Shown: positions 8,501-15,572, numbered from the stretch's first letter. The stretch is DNA of 27,003 nt from RUG13615 sp040307715 (GCA_040307715.1 JAWRJC010000053.1:1-27003); one strand, 5' to 3'. The notes: a model not told the origin generated them from the sequence alone. Program-made: numbers and translations.

Positions 8501-8834
8501 ACAGGAATCGCTCTTTCGGCGGCAGCTTCTTGATCACCGTGCCGACCGGGGCAACGAGGATGCAGTTCTCCCCCTCGATCACCGCACGGAGCGCTTCCAG
8601 GAACCCGAACAGCGTATCCCGGTTCTTCGCCTCGTACCCGCGAAATGCATTGTCGTCCTCAGGGACGAGATAGATCCGCTTTTTCGCAAAAAATGAAATA
8701 TCGGAGGCGAGCCGCCTCGCCCCAATGTAAGTCGGCGTCACAATGAGTGACGGCCCCTTTTCTTCCGCGATCAAATTGGCAACTACGGGCGCCACACGGC
8801 TGTCCGAGATGCCGGTTATGTTGATAACTCCCAT
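5529..8834 (-). CDS. mfd: transcription-repair coupling factor Mfd
   Basis: This is a 1101-residue superfamily 2 DNA translocase that removes stalled RNA polymerase and recruits UvrA to the lesion. In order it has a UvrB-like N-terminal region, the CarD-like RNA polymerase interaction domain (about residues 445-520, GDYVVHETQGIGKFVG), the helicase core with GDVGYGKTE (Walker A, about residue 606), DEEQRFG (Walker B, about 706) and LSATPIPRTLHMSL (motif III), the translocation module, and a C-terminal TRCF domain (about 970-1080). It is somewhat shorter than Bacillus Mfd (1177 residues), mostly because the first 30 or so residues are missing. The ATG is immediately adjacent to the pth stop codon (no spacer) and has only a weak GGAAA upstream, so translational coupling to pth is likely. 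Confidence 0.97.
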   Translation of the reverse strand: MGVINITGISDSRVAPVVANLIAEEKGPSLIVTPTYIGARRLASDISFFAKKRIYLVPEDDNAFRGYEAKNRDTLFGFLEALRAVIEGENCILVAPVGTVIKKLPPKERFLCKRRKIAVGDELRLKTLLQDLTDMGYERVPLVYGKGQFSMRGDILDIFTPYDDLPVRIDLFDNEVESMKAFDPVSQRSIGKVDVLSLYPAGLIVREPEVMENARKKIERAYKALPERRDELLESIETGTNRQQLETYMDYFYEDASNMAGYFPEQAMIVFDDPNRIFDMVEERSLDLKADMDVFVERGLIIKKDLSLFPGRRDLFALYKRPRVYLCTPFSRAVKGVDAYEAIRSIISRQTLSYNGKMDILEKDLRRFLLRKYDITLVCATEDRYNNLKEFIDREDLTGLVKVAQGNLTAGMEFPEERIIYITDGDIFGTYKKSTRRKKKVKDENRRPITSFSEIEAGDYVVHETQGIGKFVGLEQLTVKGEKKDYLKIKYAGNDVLYVPTDQMDLVQKYIGGDVDTTKISKLNSKDWRKTKAKAKASIAKMAKELLEIQAEREKNKGYKFGPDTVWQKEFEESFPYTETADQLRCVEEIKRDMESDKAMDRLLCGDVGYGKTEVAARAMFKAAAEGKQVCVLVPTTILASQHYYTLKERFEKFPFTVDMISRFRSESEQQQTLKSLRNGQVDVIIGTHRLLSEDVRFKDLGLLVIDEEQRFGVQHKEKIKKLKSNVDVLTLSATPIPRTLHMSLLGIRDMSVIEEPPEERYPVQTFVMEDEDYIIKEAIEKEIERGGQVYVIHNRVSSIYQLADRIDDLVPDLRIGVGHGQMNETALEDVMMDFINGDLDVLVATTIVESGIDIPNVNTIIIIDADKYGLSQLYQLRGRVGRANRLAYAYLLHKKNQVLSDIAERRLRAIKTFTEFGAGFKISMRDLEIRGAGNLLGTEQHGHMVNIGYELYCKLVDDAVKALKGEVVPSRREDTTVEINISAFIPESYISDEVTKLTIYKKIAAISDKEDFNDMREELLDRFGDIPKQTWNLLRVAYIKSMAEQMDIRRVRAVKGKLVLDYGGKNGVAPLVMYLTKGREMLDEVVELVELMYQKATQSN

Positions 8835-9407
8835 TTACTTTCCGCTGCCGTTATACTTGTTCATCGCTGTTGTAACGTCCTCCCGGATGATGCACAGCAC
8901 GGCCTCGACCGCGCGGTCGACAGCATCCTCGAGCGGTTTCACTTCTTCTTTCGTGAAGCCCCCCGTTACATAGTCCTTGATGTCTGTATTGCCCCGGTCA
9001 CCGATCCCGATCCGGATCCGCGGAAAATCATCGAATCCGAGCTGATAGATGACCGACTGCATCCCTTTGTGGGTGCCGGCGCTCCCCTGCGGACGGATGC
9101 GGATCCGCCCGACGTCGAGGTCCAGATCGTCGTAGATCACGATCAGATGGTCCGGCTCGATCTTATAAAACTCAACCACCTCACGCAGGGACTCCCCGCT
9201 GAGGTTCATATAGGTCTGCGGCTTGACGAGGATCACCTTCTCAGCCGGCACGCCAAGTCTCGCCTCTCCTACAAGAGCCTTGAATTTGACGCGTTTCACG
9301 TCGACGCCCAGCTTTTCAGCCAGGCGGTCGACAGTGATAAAACCAAGATTGTGCCGGGTGTTCGCATAGCGCTTACCCGGATTGCCAAGTCCGCAGACAA
9401 CGTACAT
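8835..9407 (-). CDS. pth: peptidyl-tRNA hydrolase
   Basis: This 190-residue protein has the bacterial Pth signature: GLGNPGKRYANTRHNLGF with the catalytic histidine at residue 19 and the substrate-binding asparagine at residue 9, and IVIYDDLDLD with the catalytic aspartate near residue 92. It frees tRNA from prematurely released peptidyl-tRNA. The glycine-rich loop reads GSAGTHKGM, a conservative variant of the common GSAGGHNG. AAGGAG stands 6 bases before the ATG. It follows prs by 25 bases and abuts mfd, the same prs-pth-mfd order as Bacillus, but without the ctc and yabK genes found there. Confidence 0.97.
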   Translation of the reverse strand: MYVVCGLGNPGKRYANTRHNLGFITVDRLAEKLGVDVKRVKFKALVGEARLGVPAEKVILVKPQTYMNLSGESLREVVEFYKIEPDHLIVIYDDLDLDVGRIRIRPQGSAGTHKGMQSVIYQLGFDDFPRIRIGIGDRGNTDIKDYVTGGFTKEEVKPLEDAVDRAVEAVLCIIREDVTTAMNKYNGSGK

Positions 9408-9432
9408 AGATGCTCCTTATACTCCCTGCGGT

Positions 9433-10383
9433 CTAGTCGAACAGTTTGCTGACGGACTCGTTCGTATGGATCCGGCTGATCGCCTCCGCAAAGAGCGGTG
9501 CCACCGACAGATGCCTCATCTTCGCGATCTTCTTGTCCTCGGCGATCGGCACCGTGTTCAGCAGGACGACTTCTTCGAACGGAGATTCCTCGAGCCGCTG
9601 TACTGCCGGACCGGACAGGATCGCATGCGTCGCGCCGCAGCTGACGCTCTTCGCGCCGAGTTCCATGATCGCCTTGCCGGCATTGCAGATAGTGCCCGCC
9701 GTGTCGATCATATCGTCGACGATGATGCAGTTCTTCCCTTTGACATCACCGATGATGTTCATGATCTCGCTCTTATTGGGCTCCGGACGGCGCTTGTCGA
9801 CGATCGCGATCGGCGCATTGAGCGGCTCAGCCATGGCGCGGGCGCGCGTCACGCTGCCGTGGTCCGGAGAAACGACGACCAGGTCCTCGATCTCTTTCTT
9901 CTGCCAGTAATCGATCAGGATCGGCATACCAAGCAGATGGTCGACCGGGATATCGAAGTATCCCTGGATCTGCGCCGCGTGCAGGTCCATCGTCACGACA
10001 CGGTCGGCGCCGGCCGCCTCGAGCAGATCCGCTACGAGCTTGGATGTGATCGGATCTCTTGCCTTGGCTTTGCGGTCCTGTCTCGCGTAGCCGTAATACG
10101 GAATGACGACGTTGATCCTGCCGGCAGATGCCCTCTTCATGCTGTCGATCATGATGAGGATCTCCATCAGATTGTCATTGACAGGGTTGCAGGTGGACTG
10201 GATGATAAAGCAATCGCAGCCGCGGACGCTTTCATTCATGTTGATCGCGATCTCTCCGTCACTGAACCGCTTGACCTCGCACTTTCCCAGGGACTTCCCG
10301 AGTTTGGCGGAGATCTCTTCGGCCAGTTCTCTGTGCGCATTACCGGTAAAGATCTTGTAGTCCTGATAGATGGTATTCCTCAT
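9433..10383 (-). CDS. prs: ribose-phosphate pyrophosphokinase (PRPP synthetase)
   Basis: This is a 316-residue class I PRPP synthetase that makes 5-phosphoribosyl 1-pyrophosphate from ribose 5-phosphate and ATP for purine, pyrimidine, NAD, histidine and tryptophan synthesis. Visible signatures are KRFSDGEIAINMNESVRG, the PYYGYARQDRKAKARDPITS loop, VVTMDLHAAQIQGYFDIPVD, and the PRPP-binding loop CIIVDDMIDTAGT near residues 213-225. The length is normal. GGAGGG lies 5 bases before the ATG. A perfect small hairpin is present in the 75-base gap to the upstream glmU-like gene. Confidence 0.97.
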   Translation of the reverse strand: MRNTIYQDYKIFTGNAHRELAEEISAKLGKSLGKCEVKRFSDGEIAINMNESVRGCDCFIIQSTCNPVNDNLMEILIMIDSMKRASAGRINVVIPYYGYARQDRKAKARDPITSKLVADLLEAAGADRVVTMDLHAAQIQGYFDIPVDHLLGMPILIDYWQKKEIEDLVVVSPDHGSVTRARAMAEPLNAPIAIVDKRRPEPNKSEIMNIIGDVKGKNCIIVDDMIDTAGTICNAGKAIMELGAKSVSCGATHAILSGPAVQRLEESPFEEVVLLNTVPIAEDKKIAKMRHLSVAPLFAEAISRIHTNESVSKLFD

Positions 10384-10429
10384 AATGCCCTCCGTTGCAT
10401 CTGGTTGGTTGCTGATAGTTTATCCTCAA

Positions 10430-10444
10430 GGCACCATCGGTGCC
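10430..10444 (-). other. small hairpin in the glmU-prs gap
   Basis: GGCACC (10430-10435) and GGTGCC (10439-10444) form a perfect 6-bp stem with a 3-base loop. There is no U-run on either side, so it is not a convincing terminator. It may be an RNA processing or stability element. Confidence 0.35.
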
Positions 10445-10458
10445 GAAAGATGCGGTAT

Positions 10459-11181
10459 TTATTTCTTTTTGTCGAGCAGCCCTGTGCGTTCCACCCAGCC
10501 GGGGATGGTCTTGTTCTGCGGTCTCCCGACGTACAGCACGCCGTCCGGCACATCCTTGGTGACCGTCGTTGCCGCGCCGATGTACGCCTTCTCGCCCACC
10601 GTGACCGGAGAAACGATGTTGACATTACAGCCGATGAACGCCCCGTCTTTGATGACCGAGCGGTACTTGTGCTTGCCGTCGTAGTTGACGAAGACGACAC
10701 CGCAGCCGAGGTTGATCTCTTTGCCAAGGTCGCTGTCACCGATATACGTAAGATGCGCCGCCTTTGTGCCGTCCCCCAGCGACGAGTTCTTGATCTCCAC
10801 GAAATCGCCGACCCTGCAGTTCTTCCCGACCGTCGTACCCGGCCGCAGATACGCGAACGGACCGACCTTGGTCCCGTCGCCGATCTGCGCCTCCAGAATG
10901 ACCGAGCTCTCGATATTGACACCGTCGCCGATGACGGCATCCTTCAGTTTGGAATTCTGTCCGATGAAACAGTCTTTGCCGATCTGCGTCTTTCCTTCGA
11001 TCGTGACGCAGGGGCCGATGACAGTCCCCGCACCGACAGTCGCTTCTTCATCGATATACGCCTGCCGGATGTCGACGAACTCGACGCCGTCTGCCGCCAG
11101 TGCGAGATTGCGGGCAAACCGCGCCGCTTCTTTTTCTTCGTAAGCCGTGCGCGCCGCTTCAAGCGCTTCCTTTGTTGCCAT
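10459..11181 (-). CDS. glmU: GlmU-like glucosamine-1-phosphate acetyltransferase lacking the uridylyltransferase domain
   Basis: This 240-residue protein matches only the C-terminal half of bifunctional GlmU (usually about 455 residues). A short helical stretch (residues 1-30) and linker DGVEFVDIRQAYIDEEATVG lead into a left-handed beta-helix of hexapeptide repeats. The acetyltransferase active-site positions known from E. coli GlmU are present in YLRPG, VEIKNS, AHLTYIGD and NYDGKHKYRS, so acetylation of glucosamine-1-phosphate is plausible. The N-terminal LxGGxGTRM nucleotidyltransferase domain is absent. The frame is bounded by its own ATG with GGAAG 7 bases upstream, and the murC stop is only 32 bases away, so no hidden first half can be present. 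UDP-GlcNAc formation would need a separate uridylyltransferase elsewhere. It lies directly before prs, the usual place of glmU. Confidence 0.85.
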   Translation of the reverse strand: MATKEALEAARTAYEEKEAARFARNLALAADGVEFVDIRQAYIDEEATVGAGTVIGPCVTIEGKTQIGKDCFIGQNSKLKDAVIGDGVNIESSVILEAQIGDGTKVGPFAYLRPGTTVGKNCRVGDFVEIKNSSLGDGTKAAHLTYIGDSDLGKEINLGCGVVFVNYDGKHKYRSVIKDGAFIGCNVNIVSPVTVGEKAYIGAATTVTKDVPDGVLYVGRPQNKTIPGWVERTGLLDKKK

Positions 11182-11213
11182 CGTTGCTTCCTTTCTGCCG
11201 GGTACAGCGCCTG

Positions 11214-12638
11214 TTAGCGGATCCGCTGCCCTCTCGTAACGCCGTCCTTCTCGAGGATCATCTCGCCCACCTTGTAGACATCGCCAGCGCCCATGGTCAG
11301 TACCAGGTCGTCAGGACCGGCATTATTGTAAACAAAGTTCGCGATCTCCTCGAGACTCTCGAAGAAGTAGACATCCTTTTCCGGATACCGCCGGCGCATC
11401 TCCTGCGCCAGTTCGCGCGAACTGATCTTATGGATGTTCTTTTCTCTGGCTGCGTAGATCTCTGCGAAGACGATCTTGTCCGCCGCGAGGAACGCCTCCG
11501 GGAACTCATCGAACAGCGCGATCGTACGCGTATAGGTATGCGGCTGGAAGACACACCAGATCCGGTCGTGTTCCATATGTGTCGCCGCGTTGAGCGTCGC
11601 CTTGATCTCGGTCGGATGATGCGCGTAATCGTCGACGATGCGCATGCCGTTCCTGGTCTCGCCCATGATATCGAACCGCCGCTGGGTCCCTGTGAACTTC
11701 TCCAGTGTGGAGATGATGACATCGCGGTCGACGCCCAGCGTATCGCAGACCGCAAAGGTCACGAGCGCGTTGAGCAGGTTGTGCTCCCCCGGAACCGACA
11801 GCTGGATCTTACCGACCTGTTCCGCACGTCCGCCGCGGGTGACGCGGTGCCAGACCGTGAAGCAGGGGTTGCCGTCCTCATTGAACTCCAGATCGTCCGC
11901 CGAGTAATCGCACCCTTCGCTCATCCCGAAGGTGATGACATTGTCCCGCCCTTTGATGACCCGTTTGACGAACGGGTTTGCATCATACGCAAACAGGAGT
12001 CCGTCCTCCGGCAGGAGCGATACGAACTTCTCGAATGAGCGCACGATGTGCTCGATGTCTTTAAAGTAATCCAGATGATCGGAGTCGATATTGAGGATGA
12101 CTTCGATGTTGGGATGCAGTTCGAGGAAACTGTCGCGGTACTCGCAGGCTTCCGCGACGAAGTAGTCGCTGCCGCCGACCGCCACGTTACCGCCGAGCTC
12201 CTCCAGGTTGCCGCCGACAGCGATCGTCGGATCGAGCCCCGCGTGCTTCATGACCAGTGAGATCATCGCGGTCGTCGTGGTCTTGCCGTGTGTGCCGGAA
12301 ATGGCGATGCTGGTGTGGCTCTCACGCATCAGCAGCCCCAACATCTTCCCGCGGGTGATGCAGGGAATGCCGAGCTCTCTGGCGCGTACGAGTTCCGGGT
12401 TGTCATCCGCAGCCGCCACAGTGTAGACGACCAGATCCGCCCCTTCCACGTTTTTTGCGCGATGGCCGAGGTAGACCGTGATGCCGTCGTCCATGAGCTT
12501 CTCGACTTTGGCGCTCTGATTCATATCGGAGCCGGTCACTTCATAGCCGCGCGCCAGTAAAATATCTGCAATGGCGGAAAGGCCGATGCCCCCGATCCCA
12601 ATGCAGTGCACTTTCTTAACTTTTGTGAAATCGATCAT
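11214..12638 (-). CDS. murC: UDP-N-acetylmuramate--L-alanine ligase
   Basis: This 474-residue cytoplasmic Mur ligase adds L-alanine to UDP-MurNAc at the cost of ATP. Seen in order are the N-terminal Rossmann loop VHCIGIGGIGLSAIA (residues 10-24), the ATP loop SGTHGKTTTT (114-123), EACEYRDSF and NIDSDHLDYF in the central domain, and DDYAHHPTEI at the start of the C-terminal domain. A TTG in frame at 12653 would extend the protein by five residues, but the ATG at 12638 has GGAGGG 6 bases before it and gives the usual MurC start. It is the first gene of the long minus-strand run, so UDP-GlcNAc/UDP-MurNAc chemistry and PRPP supply appear transcriptionally linked. Confidence 0.96.
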   Translation of the reverse strand: MIDFTKVKKVHCIGIGGIGLSAIADILLARGYEVTGSDMNQSAKVEKLMDDGITVYLGHRAKNVEGADLVVYTVAAADDNPELVRARELGIPCITRGKMLGLLMRESHTSIAISGTHGKTTTTAMISLVMKHAGLDPTIAVGGNLEELGGNVAVGGSDYFVAEACEYRDSFLELHPNIEVILNIDSDHLDYFKDIEHIVRSFEKFVSLLPEDGLLFAYDANPFVKRVIKGRDNVITFGMSEGCDYSADDLEFNEDGNPCFTVWHRVTRGGRAEQVGKIQLSVPGEHNLLNALVTFAVCDTLGVDRDVIISTLEKFTGTQRRFDIMGETRNGMRIVDDYAHHPTEIKATLNAATHMEHDRIWCVFQPHTYTRTIALFDEFPEAFLAADKIVFAEIYAAREKNIHKISSRELAQEMRRRYPEKDVYFFESLEEIANFVYNNAGPDDLVLTMGAGDVYKVGEMILEKDGVTRGQRIR

Positions 12639-12668
12639 ATAGTTACCCTCCAACGAGTTTACGCAGTA

Positions 12669-12677
12669 AGTATATCA
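12669..12677 (-). promoter_or_regulatory. extended -10 promoter for murC operon
   Basis: On the minus strand TGATATACT (12677-12669) is a TATACT -10 with the TGn extension, about 30 bases before the murC start codon. The -35 region is poor, as is common with extended -10 promoters. Confidence 0.5.
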
Positions 12678-12877
12678 CAATTCACAGACACTAAGACATA
12701 AGAATTGCATAAAACCCGGGTCAAATCTTGCCGCTTTCACCGCACCTGCCGCCGGCGGCCCGGAACGCGCATACGGACCCGGTGTGCGGGGATGCTTATC
12801 ATGCCGTTTCAATATACTTTTTGCCCGACAGTCGTTGTTTGTTTGTGTTTAAAAACGTCAAATGTGTTAGCCGACTA

Positions 12878-12906
12878 TTGATTAACAACTATAATTAATG
12901 TAAAAT
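12878..12906 (+). promoter_or_regulatory. candidate sigma-A promoter for spoVG
   Basis: TTGATT (12878-12883) and TAAAAT (12901-12906) are spaced by 17 bases, about 90 bases before the spoVG ATG. A separate perfect TATAAT at 12890-12895 lacks a partner -35. The sigma-H type promoter known for Bacillus spoVG is not evident. The rest of the murC-spoVG gap (12678-12877) shows GC-rich sequence with no gene that I can support. Confidence 0.5.
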
Positions 12907-12995
12907 ACAGAAAAATGCATAAACAAACAACAGCAGGCAGAATACAGAATCGCATACGAAATGTGGGTAATCCGAAAGGACACGAAGGTACAGGT

Positions 12996-13274
12996 ATGGA
13001 AATCACAGATGTAAGAATCAGAAAGATCAGCGAAGAAGGAAAAATGAAGGCCGTCGTCTCGATCACGTTCGATGACGAGTTCGTCGTCCACGACATCAAG
13101 ATCATCGACGGGCAGAACGGTTTGTTCGTGGCGATGCCGAGCCGGAAAATGGGCGAAGGCGATTTCCGCGACATTGCGCACCCGCTGGTGTCCGAGATGC
13201 GCGAACGCATCAAGACCGCGATCTTCGCCGAATATGAAAAGATCCTCGCCGAATCCGGAGAGGAAGAAGCGTAG
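12996..13274 (+). CDS. spoVG: SpoVG family RNA/DNA-binding regulator
   Basis: This 92-residue protein, starting MEITDVRIRKISEEGKMKAV and containing DDEFVVHDIKIIDGQNGLFV and AMPSRKMGEGDFRDIAHPL, is a clear SpoVG. The family binds nucleic acids and modulates septation, sporulation, virulence or metabolism depending on the host; it also occurs in organisms that do not sporulate. The frame is open 81 bases further upstream, but the ATG at 12996 with GAAGG 8 bases before it matches the conserved N-terminus. In Bacillus spoVG lies in the same orientation just upstream of glmU. Here it is divergent from the murC-glmU-prs unit, so the local order has been rearranged by an inversion. Confidence 0.95.
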   Translation: MEITDVRIRKISEEGKMKAVVSITFDDEFVVHDIKIIDGQNGLFVAMPSRKMGEGDFRDIAHPLVSEMRERIKTAIFAEYEKILAESGEEEA

Positions 13275-13303
13275 CAAGGCCGCTGCGCAGCTCTGATGAC
13301 ACA

Positions 13304-13335
13304 AAAACGGACGTCTGCGGACGTCCGTTTTGATA
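13304..13335. terminator. bidirectional terminator between spoVG and the L,D-transpeptidase
   Basis: AAAACGGACGT (13304-13314) and ACGTCCGTTTT (13321-13331) form a perfect 11-bp stem with a 6-base loop. It has A and T tracts on both sides, so it can end both convergent genes. Confidence 0.85.
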
Positions 13336-13377
13336 TTCTTTTTCCGGATGAAACAGGCCGCCCCCTGCCCCTTAGGA

Positions 13378-14784
13378 TCAGTAGACGACAACCGGGAAGC
13401 CCGCCGTCACGTTTTCAAACAACGTCTTCGCGGCTGCCGGCGGCATGTTCACACAGCCGTGTGATCCGCCCGTCTTGTAGATATCCCCGCCGAACGCGGA
13501 CCGCCACGGCGCATCGTGCAGACCGACGTCGCCGTAGAACGGCATCCAGTAGTCGACCTTGCTCTCGTACTTCGTCTTGCCGTCGTCCTCGAGTCCCTTC
13601 AGAGTCGCCTCGCGGTCCTTATAGGCGATCCGGAAGACACCGGTCGGCGTCCCGTGCTTCTTGCTCGTATTGCCGGTGACGACAGGCGTTTCCAGCGTCT
13701 TGGTACCGTTGACGAACAGATACACCTTCTGCCCGGTCAAGTCGACCTCGACGTAAGAATTGCCAATATCGCCGTTCACACCCGCACCCGCGCCGTACGG
13801 GATGCTCTGATAGCACGGTTGACGGGTCACGTCCTTGTTCGCTTCCAGGTCCTCGATCAGCTGCGCAGCCTCGGCGTTCTCGTCGATGACGAAGCCGTAG
13901 TTGCCGCCGGATACTTTGATCTCCTTCCCCGTCGCCGTCTTGAATGTGCGTGTCGCGCCGAGCGAGGAATGGTTGTTCGTCAGATCGATGGCATACTGGC
14001 GGACATAGTCATGATCGATCGCCACCGTGCCGTCTTCCTGCCGGATCTTCATCTTCATGAGCGTCTCGACCGGGATCACGAGGTCGCCGTCATATACGGT
14101 CAGCGTGATCTTCTGAGACAGATTGGTCTGGCAGTACTTCTGATAATCCAGCAGTTCCGGACTCTCTGATGTGACGTCCGGCAGTTTATAGTAATCCGAC
14201 GCGACGAACGTCAGCACGCTGTCCCCCGCTGCTGCAGCGGCAACAGCTGTATCGACGAACCGTGCCGGATCGATATTGTCGCCCTGAAACTCAGGAACGA
14301 TCGGGAAACCCTCCGCCGATGTATCGACATAGGCGTCCTTGGTCGGGTTTTCGTAATCGCGGTACAGGAAATCCTGCGACATCAGGTATTCCTTCGTCTC
14401 GTCCGACACCTCCGCGACCTTCATATCCACCACCTTGGCGACCCCCGCGTTGCCTGGCATAAAGCTCGGCAGCGGCAGCCGCAGGATGTTCCCGTGGAGA
14501 AGTTTGTTGACCTGCGGTTCGATGTCGTAAGTGATATCGAACCCTGTGATCTGTCCGATCTCCTCTCCGTCCTCTCTGACCGAAATGACCGCATTGTTGC
14601 GCGCGTCGGTCAGGGCGGCGATCGTTTCCTCGGCGGACATGCCGGAGCAGTCCGTGCCGTTGATGATCGTCGCGTTCGGGAACGCCTTGGCATTCTTCTC
14701 GTAATCGCTGACGAACACAAAAAGACCCGCTGCCAGAAGCAGTGCGCTGATCACGATGGTTATCATCATGGCACCTTTCTTCAT
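13378..14784 (-). CDS. membrane-anchored L,D-transpeptidase (YkuD domain)
   Basis: This is a 468-residue protein. It starts MKKGAMMITIVISALLLAAG, a short basic tail and one membrane segment (about residues 5-27), so the rest lies outside the membrane. The middle (about 45-340) resembles the peptidoglycan-binding module often placed before YkuD in Clostridia. The C-terminal YkuD domain contains VEVDLTGQKVYLFVNG, HGTPTGVFRI, and the catalytic GGSHGCVNMP with Cys444. It likely makes 3-3 cross-links in peptidoglycan or attaches proteins to it, a beta-lactam-tolerant alternative to penicillin-binding proteins. The frame is open upstream to 14892. The ATG at 14784 is chosen because AAGGAG lies 10 bases before it and the signal anchor begins directly after. 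Confidence 0.93.
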   Translation of the reverse strand: MKKGAMMITIVISALLLAAGLFVFVSDYEKNAKAFPNATIINGTDCSGMSAEETIAALTDARNNAVISVREDGEEIGQITGFDITYDIEPQVNKLLHGNILRLPLPSFMPGNAGVAKVVDMKVAEVSDETKEYLMSQDFLYRDYENPTKDAYVDTSAEGFPIVPEFQGDNIDPARFVDTAVAAAAAGDSVLTFVASDYYKLPDVTSESPELLDYQKYCQTNLSQKITLTVYDGDLVIPVETLMKMKIRQEDGTVAIDHDYVRQYAIDLTNNHSSLGATRTFKTATGKEIKVSGGNYGFVIDENAEAAQLIEDLEANKDVTRQPCYQSIPYGAGAGVNGDIGNSYVEVDLTGQKVYLFVNGTKTLETPVVTGNTSKKHGTPTGVFRIAYKDREATLKGLEDDGKTKYESKVDYWMPFYGDVGLHDAPWRSAFGGDIYKTGGSHGCVNMPPAAAKTLFENVTAGFPVVVY

Positions 14785-14842
14785 TTTCGTGCGGCTCCTT
14801 TCTGTCTTCCCCGGTAATGTCAAAAACATACTATAATAGTGT

Positions 14843-14871
14843 ATCTTACATGATTTGCCCGCAGGATTCAA
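14843..14871 (-). promoter_or_regulatory. candidate promoter of the L,D-transpeptidase
   Basis: On the minus strand TTGAAT (14871-14866) and TAAGAT (14848-14843) are separated by 17 bases, about 60 bases upstream of the start codon. Confidence 0.45.
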
Positions 14872-14910
14872 GGCGGAGGACCCGATTTGCAAAAACGCAT
14901 CTGCAGCAAT

Positions 14911-14947
14911 CCGGCGGATCTGGCCGCCGGAATTGTTTTTCTTTTTT
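14911..14947 (+). terminator. orphan terminator upstream of the tRNA cluster
   Basis: CCGGCGG (14911-14917) pairs with CCGCCGG (14924-14930), followed by a long T-rich tract (14935-14947). It points in the plus direction, yet no annotated plus-strand gene ends here: the nearest upstream plus gene, spoVG, already has a terminator. It could insulate the tRNA operon or end a short RNA (see findings). Confidence 0.6.
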
Positions 14948-14961
14948 AGTCATCTTTTTTC

Positions 14962-14990
14962 TTGACAGTCCATAGGTCGGATGGTAATAT
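14962..14990 (+). promoter_or_regulatory. promoter of the tRNA cluster
   Basis: A perfect TTGACA (14962-14967) is followed after 17 bases by TAATAT (14985-14990) with a TGn extension (TGG at 14982-14984). It lies 39 bases before the first tRNA, the strength and position expected for a tRNA operon. Confidence 0.8.
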
Positions 14991-15028
14991 AATGCTTGCG
15001 ACATTTCCCGTCGCAGTGTGAAAGATGT

Positions 15029-15105
15029 GGCGGCGTAGCTTAGCTGGCTAGAGCGTCCGGTTCATACCCGGAAGGTCACTGGTTCGACTCCAGTCGCCGC
15101 TACCA
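15029..15105 (+). tRNA. tRNA-Met (CAU), elongator
   Basis: A full cloverleaf of 77 bases with encoded CCA. The acceptor pairs GGCGGCG with CGCCGCT. The anticodon stem TCCGG/CCGGA encloses loop TTCATAC with CAT at 15063-15065. The sequence resembles Bacillus elongator tRNA-Met more than initiator tRNA or the CAU tRNA-Ile. Confidence 0.93.
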
Positions 15106-15130
15106 CTCTTATTTCACAAGTGGTGCGTCA

Positions 15131-15206
15131 GGGCGTTTAGCTCAGCTGGGAGAGCACTTGCCTTACAAGCAAGGGGTCACAGGTTCGAGCCCTGTAACGC
15201 CCACCA
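15131..15206 (+). tRNA. tRNA-Val (UAC)
   Basis: 76 bases with encoded CCA. The acceptor pairs GGGCGTT with AACGCCC. The anticodon stem CTTGC/GCAAG encloses loop CTTACAA with anticodon TAC at 15164-15166. The T-arm contains GGTTCGAGCC. Confidence 0.95.
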
Positions 15207-15216
15207 GAAATCATGT

Positions 15217-15293
15217 GGTCCGGTAGTTCAGTTGGTTAGAATGCCAGCCTGTCACGCTGGAGGTCACGGGTTCGAGCCCCGTTCGGATCGCCA
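15217..15293 (+). tRNA. tRNA-Asp (GUC)
   Basis: 77 bases with encoded CCA. The acceptor GGTCCGG pairs with TCGGATC (two G-T pairs), with G as discriminator base. The anticodon stem CCAGC/GCTGG encloses loop CTGTCAC with GTC at 15251-15253. Confidence 0.95.
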
Positions 15294-15296
15294 CGT

Positions 15297-15373
15297 GGTG
15301 GGTATAGTCAAGTGGTTAAGACGTCGGATTGTGGCTCCGATATGCGTGGGTTCGAATCCCACTACCCACCCCA
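15297..15373 (+). tRNA. tRNA-His (GUG)
   Basis: 77 bases with encoded CCA. The acceptor GTGGGTA pairs with TACCCAC. The extra G at -1 (15297) is encoded and faces C73, the identity feature of histidine tRNA. The anticodon stem TCGGA/TCCGA encloses TTGTGGC with GTG at 15331-15333. Confidence 0.95.
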
Positions 15374-15410
15374 ACTTTTACAAAACTGCTCACTGAGCAC
15401 CATATACCTT

Positions 15411-15485
<75 letters not shown>

Positions 15486-15490
15486 GACGA

Positions 15491-15565
15491 TGGGGTATCG
15501 CCAAGCGGTAAGGCAACGGATTCTGATTCCGTCATGCGCAGGTTCGAATCCTGCTACCCTAGCCA
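15491..15565 (+). tRNA. tRNA-Gln (CUG)
   Basis: 75 bases with encoded CCA. The anticodon stem ACGGA/TCCGT encloses TTCTGAT, giving anticodon CTG at 15523-15525. The T1-A72 acceptor pair fits a glutamine tRNA. CUG reads only CAG codons, so another glutamine tRNA (UUG) must exist elsewhere for CAA. Confidence 0.92.
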
Positions 15566-15572
15566 AAGAAAA

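Noticed and set aside
9382..11217. A 611-codon plus-strand frame opposite pth, prs and the glmU-like gene
   Set aside because: It spans three clear minus-strand genes and shows no protein family features.
12915..12995. A 27-residue N-terminal extension of SpoVG
   Set aside because: The conserved family start MExTDV lies at 12996 with its own ribosome binding site, and the extension overlaps the expected untranslated leader.
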